NCBI RefSeq assembly: GCF_000224145.3
Contig: NC_020176.2
Coordinates: forward strand, 1,852,867-1,916,866
Reading direction: 5' to 3'
Length of the DNA: 64,000 nucleotides
Origin: Ciona intestinalis
Taxonomy: Eukaryota; Chordata; Ascidiacea; Phlebobranchia; Cionidae
Positions within the stretch are counted from its first letter, which is position 1. Every line of letters starts with the position of its first letter. Shown one piece after another: positions 58,077-64,000 of this stretch. The position numbers and the translations under genes are program-made. Under the pieces are notes generated by a model. The model saw only the letters and a list, made by a program, of their open reading frames with translations. It was not told the origin of the DNA and did no database searches.

Positions 58077-58272
58077 AATCAAACAATTCTACAGAGATCA
58101 CTTGGCAGCAGAGCTCAAAACCCAGATATTTCTCAAGCTGCTTATGGAATACAGCATATTTCTCAAAGAAAAACAATCAAAAATATAAAAGGTGGCAATA
58201 CAACATATGGATCAAAAAATGCTTGGACAGAACTATCGGATGAGCCACTGCCAAAGAAAAAGTTAATTTAAA
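58077..58272 (+). other. Orphan coding-like exon
   Basis: An open stretch follows an acceptor-like TTCTACAG. It encodes SLGSRAQNPDISQAAYGI, continues through NTTYGSKNAWTELSDEP and ends at KKKLI and a stop. The composition looks protein-coding and not like the AT-rich background. It has no start codon and no obvious partner exon upstream. It may be a terminal exon of a decayed or transposon-borne gene. I do not recognise the product. Confidence 0.35.
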
Positions 58273-58439
58273 GTATGTAACAAAATATTATATGAACGTC
58301 TTCTGTCTAAAAGATCAATGCTTTAAATGCTTTCTGAGTCCTCCCGAACCTTTCTTTAAAACATTAAATAAAGCCTGGATTGTTTTCTTTGCATAGCTAT
58401 GGCTTAATACTTGTAAAAACAATGAGATGACATATTCCA

Positions 58440-59206
58440 TTATTTTCTGCATTCATCCTCTGCAATGTCAAACTCCTCTAAAACTTGTAATGTTTCTAAA
58501 AATTTTACAAAATATATGCATGTTACAACATGTATGCCTGTGTACAACATGTATTTACAACATGTAACAGGACTTCAGAAGCAATTTAAAGTCGACTACT
58601 TGGTGTGGTTTATTAACTTTCTTTGAAAATTCTAAATAGAGATGTTCCAACAGTGATAAAAAGTCTTGATTTTGCCTAACAATACATCCCTCTTTCAATG
58701 AGTGTTTGCGCCTGAATCCGACAAAATTTGAAGCACTTGCTCAAAAATTGGAGATTTCTTTCTGGACTTTTTTATTACATAACCTGCAATATAATGTAAT
58801 ATATCATTCTCCGTTTTTAATATTCCAAATGACTGCTGAATTTTATCGATCGATGACTTTGCTGCTATGTTATTAATGTACTTAATAAATGATCTGCTGC
58901 CTCTGTGTTTTTAAATTTCCAATAAAAAATGATGTAGCCTCTGTGCAGTGCATTGGATATAGCATTACAATTTTGTCGGGATTTCTGTTCAATGCAAACT
59001 ATTCACACCATTTAGTAGCCAAAGCTAAGCCAACATCGCTCTATATTCGGCGGTATTGATTGTTTAATAACGTTTTCATAATAATCTGTTGTGTATAGAG
59101 ACTTGGGTGCTGGCACTTTCTTCCTCAACAACTACGTCGTCTTCAAAACACATTAGCTCGCAAATCACTTCCTCACTGAGCTCGGTTTCCCATTGAACAG
59201 ACATAA
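58440..59206 (-). pseudogene. Decayed DNA-transposase-like gene (P-element/THAP9-like C-terminus)
   Basis: On the minus strand an ATG at 59206 opens MSVQWETELSEEVICELMCF. Coding-like pieces then follow in shifting frames. One carries NDILHYIAGYVIKKSRKK; the next reads CIVRQNQDFLSLLEHLYLEF; the last contains LETLQVLEEFDIAEDE. The motif hYIAGYVxxK near the C-terminus is typical of P-element/THAP9-related transposases. At least three frameshifts or stops break the frame, so it is a relic. The family call rests on a short motif. Confidence 0.5.
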
Positions 59207-59841
59207 TTTTGTTTAAACAACAACTTTAATCTGACGGATAGCTTTAATTAGTTATTTTGGTTGATTGCAAATTACAGATGATCGTGAACGAAAAAGTATC
59301 ATTTACATATCTCAGCTTTACACGAAATAACAAACATTTATCAATCATTAGTTGTAATACATGGTAATTAAAAATATCATTTTCAAATAATTTTAATCTA
59401 TCCAACGGAACAAAGACACGCTCCTTTATTTTAGTAAACTGTCACTGAAGCGTGACAATAACAATGGGGCCAATTCGTGGCCCTTCTATCTGTAAGTTAG
59501 TATTCTGTGGTATTTCTATGGCTCTGCTCGAGGTATGTCAGTTTATTTGACTCGCAAGCTTTATAATCATTAATTACTCATTATCTCATTATTTGGACGA
59601 TTTATACACCATGGTTTATACGACTAAGCTTAGTTAGAATTAATGTATCAAATACAATCAATTAAATTAGTGTTAAAAGTACATCGAATCAATTAATTAG
59701 TGTTAAAAGTACTAGCGATTTTAAACAAACAGAAAGGTAATCGTTAATTACTCGCTAGTTAGGCGATCGTATGCAGTATGGTTTATAAAACTATGCTTAC
59801 TTCAAAATAGTTTTATAGAGTGGAATTCTGTCAAAAAATTG

Positions 59842-60150
59842 TTGTAATTAAAAGATCCGGGATTCGATACGAAACACGGCTTTTAAACACATAAAAAATT
59901 AAAGATAGATTTATTTTACACAGCATGAACCCTTTTGCCGTAATACACAGCACGTATTAAAAAAAGGATAGCGCTATAGAGATCACTATTTCAGGACGAA
60001 TATCTACGACTATACTGGAACAATTTTAATAAGCAAAGTATTTTTGGAATCAATAAAACTGTCGCTTTCTAAATTAACCATAAAAAGGAAGATGATGTGG
60101 GGCTTTTTAACAGTTTTCAGTTTTAGTGACGTCACAAATTTCGTAAAGTA
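59842..60150 (+). repeat. Shared segment, copy B (unexpanded, empty site)
   Basis: This is the second copy of the segment at 55570-55838 plus 56351-56385. It runs without interruption through GGGGCTTTTTAACAGTTTTC and contains a single TGACGTCA unit followed by CACAAATTTCGTAAAG. It shows the state before both the TTAA insertion and the minisatellite expansion. Confidence 0.85.
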
Positions 60151-60783
60151 GTTTTAGTTAATCAATCATAATTAGGCTTTAAATATGAAAATTTTGTTTA
60201 ATGTTTGTAAATATTTATTATGATTTGATTTTAATCAAGAGATTAAAAAAAGATTTGCTCGAATAAAGAATTAAGGTAAATGCGGAAGAAAGTTACGCAA
60301 AAAGTAACAACAACAACTGTGTGACGAAAAAGGATCTATATGACCACTTACGTGCTCAATAATACTCAGCTATTATCTTTGGGATTTCACTTTCCTCTTT
60401 TTGAAATAATAAGCCACTTTTTTAAATCAGAGAGATACATTTACTGTACGAGGATCCGTTGTCTATTTGCATTTAAAAGTTACAGATTTCCCAACAGGTC
60501 GATTTAAACATAACCACTGGTTAGTATTTGCGGTTTTCGGTGACAGTGTTGATATTTTTAACTGAATGAACTTTATCAGAACTTGTTGTATTTTTGCAAA
60601 TAAAATGACCAGACATACTTTTAAAATACAAAAATTAGTATAAAAATTAAAATATAAGTATTTATATCCTGCTATAGATTTTATCAGAGTCATAGAAACA
60701 CCTATACGGCTCTGGAATTTATAATGCTTTTTCCGTCAACACTGCGCATCTGACGTCATTTTTCTGTTTGCTTTGCGTAATTC

Positions 60784-61274
60784 CACAGAAATAAAAAAGT
60801 GTAGAACGCGCACTTGCCTAAAACCGTGATACATTTTTGTTCTATTCACGTGACCGCCAACTCCGTCCCCATTTCGCTTCGTTTCCATTGTAAAAGATGG
60901 ACGCACAATACTTTTCCCCCGGAGGTTTTAGTTGTTTATTTTAAAAACTATTCTAGTTTATTAGGCTTGTTTAGTTATTTGGTAGGTTAACGCTTACAGT
61001 TTAGCACTTGTTTAGGAAATTAATTATTTATTAAATTTAGTTAAAAAACTTTCAAACAAACAGTTTGTTAGAAATATATATACATTAAACAATAGTTAGT
61101 TTTTTCTATAAATTTAAATTAAGTCAAAAAACGAAGAAAATCTACATAAAACGCCCTGGATTCCATTGACTACAATAGTAAACGGGAACGACCCGCGAAA
61201 GAGAGAGAGAGTGTATCATGCTTTCTCCTTTGCCGACATTGGAGATGCGCGTTCTATTCTTTTTTATTTCTGTG
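60784..61274. mobile_element. hAT-like MITE, copy 2 (opposite orientation)
   Basis: It starts CACAGAAATAAAAAAG and ends TTTTTTATTTCTGTG, with the interior matching the reverse complement of 46829-47312 (for example TTGACTACAATAGTAAACGG). The flanks CGTAATTC and CGTATTCT look like an 8-bp target duplication altered since insertion. It lies about 330 bp upstream of the HECTD1 start codon. Confidence 0.83.
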
Positions 61275-61608
61275 CGTATTCTCAATTTCTTATATAGACA
61301 TCATGACATCTGTGGTATTTTTAGCATAGGCAGAGTCCTGGCAGGTTTTTAGTGGTTATTTGTTCGCGTCAAAGCACACATATAATGTAATTGCTTGTTT
61401 TTGTCCATGAAATGTCAAGGGTTTTGAACCTCACTGTTTAGCGTTTGTTCTTAGCTTAGATGGTATTAAACGTTTTGTTTATATATTTTAGATTTATTTT
61501 TATTGTTCAAGAATGTCTTGACATATAACGACAAGTTTGTATCATATATTTCGTATTGTAACATTTTTCGACATTGACTGTTAAGTTACCTTCACCTTCA
61601 CCTTCATT

Positions 61609-63690
61609 ATGGCGGATGTAGATCCAGATACTTTATTGGAATGGCTCCAGATGGGAGTGGGCCAGGAAAGGGACATGCAACTCATTGCACTGGAACAGCT
61701 TTGTATGTTACTTCTGATGTCTGATAATGTGGATCGATGTTTTGAAATGTAGGTTGTGGAGAGTGTTAAAATCTAATTTGGTTTCTGCATGAGTCTGTTT
61801 TATTTGTATTTCTTTTTTGTTAATTGTATTTAAGTAGTTGCTTTGTGTAATAACCCATAGGTTATGGATTCGAGGCTCGTTGCTGCTACCATTGTAAGCG
61901 CATGTGTCCTTGGGCAAGACACCTAACAGCAATTGCTCTGACCCAGTGGTCACTAATGGGTTGTCTAATTTGTCAGCCATACAGAAAACAATTACCCACA
62001 AAGTTACATTTGTAGTAAGGCGTAAGCGGGTACGAGGTGTAGGAAACAGAACATCCATGGTATAACAACTTTTGTTTTCCTGCCACGCGAGGATAATGCA
62101 AGTTACAGTCATTTGACAATAGTGCCCTATTAAACCTTGTTAATAAATACAAGAAAAACTTTTGCACGAATCCTTGCTAAATGATTTTTCAATCAGTATA
62201 AAATGGTTAGTTTTTAAATTCATAGGAAATTGAAGCCAAAGCTACTAGCTAGCCCATGGTAGCCTTTGGCAACTTTTGTGGTAAGTATTGAGATTGCATG
62301 CTTCACATTAAACTACTCTCCCAGTATAGTTTCTTGGTCATATAACTTCAATTTGTATGTTTTTGATTCAAAGGTGTCCACCACGAAGCTTTCTTCCCGC
62401 TCTATGTAAAATCTTCCTAGATGAGACAGCACCGGATAATGTTGTGGAGGTTGCTGCTCGTGCTATGACTTATTACCTTGATGTATCTGCTGACTGTACA
62501 CGGCGTATTGTTGCTGTTGATGGAGCCGTAAAAGCAATCTGTAACCGTCTAAGTCTGCGCTTGTCTGATGATAGAACAAATAAAGATTTGTCGGAGCAAT
62601 GTGTTAAAGTAAGTTATCCAGCATTTGCTTAAGTGTGTTTTGCAGCTGGTTTTCATATTATAGTTTATAAAAAAACAACAACAATGCTTGTTACAGGTTC
62701 TTGAATTCATATGCACCAGGGAGCCAGGTGCTGTGTTTGAAGCTGGTGGCTTGTCAGCTGTTATGAAGTTTGTTTGTAATTGTGGAAGCATCATCCATAA
62801 GGTAAAACATATTTTCATTGTTTTCACAACCTACATTCATACATTCTGAATAATATAGGTTGGGTAAAAAAATATTTGGTACAATTAGTTTGGAAGAAAA
62901 CATAAATTATTACGCTGTGGTGTAACCGTCTTGTTTTCATAGTTTACTTGCCAAAATTCAAATTTAACTGTAAACAACCGATAACATTGTATTTAAGAAT
63001 TTAATTTTTTGCTATTGCTACGAAGAATAATTAAATATAATTTTGATGCTGTTGGTTCAATAAATACATTTAGAATTTATTATAACCAAATTTTTGTCTG
63101 CTATATAACAAAAAGTATTTTGCATACTTAGAAATTAGGAACGTATCTATAATATATATTATATAATATATATATTATATAATATATACATGTGTATATT
63201 AGTGTATATATATATGTATATAATATATATGTATAATATATATATACACATAAATCTTATGTTTGTATTAAACCAATAAACATCTTAAACTTTAAAATTT
63301 TTTTCATTTTCTTTCAGGATACTTTACATTCAAGCATGTTTGTGGTATCAAGGTTATGCGGTAAGGTTGAAGCAACGAGTGATTCTTTACCAGAATGCAT
63401 TCAATCTTTATCTTCATTACTTCATTATGATGATGCACATGTAAATATGAACTTTCTTTCTTTGAATATATATATCAAAGTAATTTTTTTGGCAAAATGA
63501 TATCGCTGTATACTGTATTTTAGAAGTGTTTTTTCCACTTTTATACAACCTTATGCTTTATCTTATAGGTGGCTGACAGTGCACTTAAGTGTTTTTCATC
63601 ACTTGCTGATCGGTTTGCAAGGAAAGGTGTAAATCCCGAACCCTTGGATGCATTTGGATTAACTGATGAATTAATTAAAAGGCTTGGCAA
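61609..63690 (+). CDS. HECTD1: HECTD1 homologue, 5' part (E3 ubiquitin ligase), runs off window
   Basis: The exons are 61609-61748, 62374-62608, 62697-62801, 63318-63440 and 63569-63690. All are GT-AG and in phase, giving the first 241 residues. The N-terminus [16 protein letters not shown] and segments such as [38 protein letters not shown] and [20 protein letters not shown] are near-identical to vertebrate HECTD1. This region forms the N-terminal armadillo/HEAT-like helical repeats. The ankyrin, SUN-like, MIB and catalytic HECT domains should lie beyond the right edge. HECTD1 is a HECT-type ubiquitin ligase acting in cell migration, neural tube closure and signalling. The last donor (GGCAA, then GTAGGT) leaves phase 2, so the gene continues; I see no further exon before 64000. 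Confidence 0.95.
61845..62110 (-). repeat. SINE-like dispersed repeat in HECTD1 intron 1, inverted
   Basis: A full copy in reverse orientation: GGTTATGGATTCGAGGCTCG, CTGCTACCATTGTAAGCGCA, TGTGTCCTTGGGCAAGACAC, AGTGGTCACTAATGGGTTGT, GTCAGCCATACAG and CCACGCGAGGATAATGCAAG. It matches the 26464 copy end to end. Confidence 0.78.
63140..63250. repeat. TA-rich microsatellite tract in HECTD1 intron
   Basis: About 110 bases consist mostly of TA and ATATAT runs with a few GTGTATA interruptions, between HECTD1 exons 3 and 4. Similar shorter tracts occur at 3592-3605, 5774-5793 and 52916-52927. Confidence 0.85.
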
Positions 63691-64000
63691 GTAGGTTGAA
63701 TGTTTACATTAAAGCCCTTGTTGCTATTCTAGGTGTTGGGGTAATCGAGGGCATCTGTGCCATGCCTGGCCAAAGGAGTTTAAATCATATATACTATGTT
63801 GATTTTTCATAATCACTTTATTTTATTTTGTAATATATATATATTTGGTTAGTTTTAGTTTAGTTATACGTAAAATTCAGTACTTTTTTACTGTGGTATT
63901 AAATATTCCTGTGTGTTTATGCATTATACTTTAATGAAGGTTATGTATGTAAATAATATATTTGCATTAAACAATATTCAAATATTTATGACATGGTTGA

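Larger units (their letters stand above)
54111..61608. other. Repeat mosaic between PPP6C and HECTD1
   Basis: No intact gene is seen. Identified contents are listed separately: a tRNA-Thr-like relic, two copies of a shared segment (55570-55838 and 59842-60150), a TTAA-flanked element, the TGACGTCA array, an orphan coding-like exon, a transposase relic and a hAT-like MITE. GAATGAAT microsatellites lie at about 54588-54620 and 55020-55034, the second leading into a SINE-like fragment (TTTATCCTCGCGTGGCC). The PPP6C promoter lies at the left end and the HECTD1 promoter at the right. Confidence 0.6.

Noticed and set aside
61708..62167. Minus-strand frames of 134 and 64 codons in HECTD1 intron 1
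   Set aside because: They lie over the inverted SINE-like copy and HECTD1 exon 1; no independent gene evidence.

Overview
The window is animal nuclear DNA. It is AT-rich, with intron-dense genes, short GT-AG introns, proteins closely matching vertebrate families, and many short DNA transposons and SINE-like repeats. This fits an ascidian tunicate of the Ciona type; the species call is inference. Four 50-base N runs mark assembly gaps, and two of them sit between near-identical sequences, so part of the apparent duplication is probably assembly artefact.

Layout, left to right. 1-2301 is repeat-bearing flank. 2302-14565 (+) is a 21-exon PHF12 (PHD, PHD, FHA) chromatin gene whose exons join in frame (1326 aa). 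15751-19041 (+) is a single-exon ankyrin protein of the ANKRD28/44/52 family, the ankyrin regulatory subunits of protein phosphatase 6. 24244-29224 (+) is a four-exon RERG/RASL-like small GTPase with degenerate switch motifs; its first exon occurs twice around a gap. 30769-45445 (-) is a 17-exon FANCM helicase whose introns hold two hAT-like transposons with 8-bp target duplications. 45472-48728 is repeat-rich. 48729-49628 (+) is a nine-finger C2H2 protein. 50762-51733 (+) is an unrecognised 323-aa protein. 53171-54088 (-) is an intact, intronless PPP6C, the PP6 catalytic subunit. 54111-61608 is a mosaic of repeats, including a roughly 900-bp array of about 40 exact TGACGTCA palindromes, a TTAA-flanked element whose empty site lies in a second copy 4 kb away, and a decayed transposase. 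61609-63690 (+) is the 5' end of HECTD1, which runs off the right edge.

How the genes relate. PPP6C and the ANKRD28-like protein are expected to act in one PP6 holoenzyme, and both are intronless here, about 34 kb apart. PHF12 is a SIN3/HDAC corepressor subunit, FANCM a fork-remodelling translocase and HECTD1 a ubiquitin ligase; nothing in the sequence ties these to PP6. Several genes have a good splice acceptor 15-30 bases before the ATG and no coding exon upstream, as expected for spliced-leader trans-splicing or a 5'-UTR intron.

Exon borders were read by eye from splice sites, reading phase and recalled family resemblance. No database search was run.
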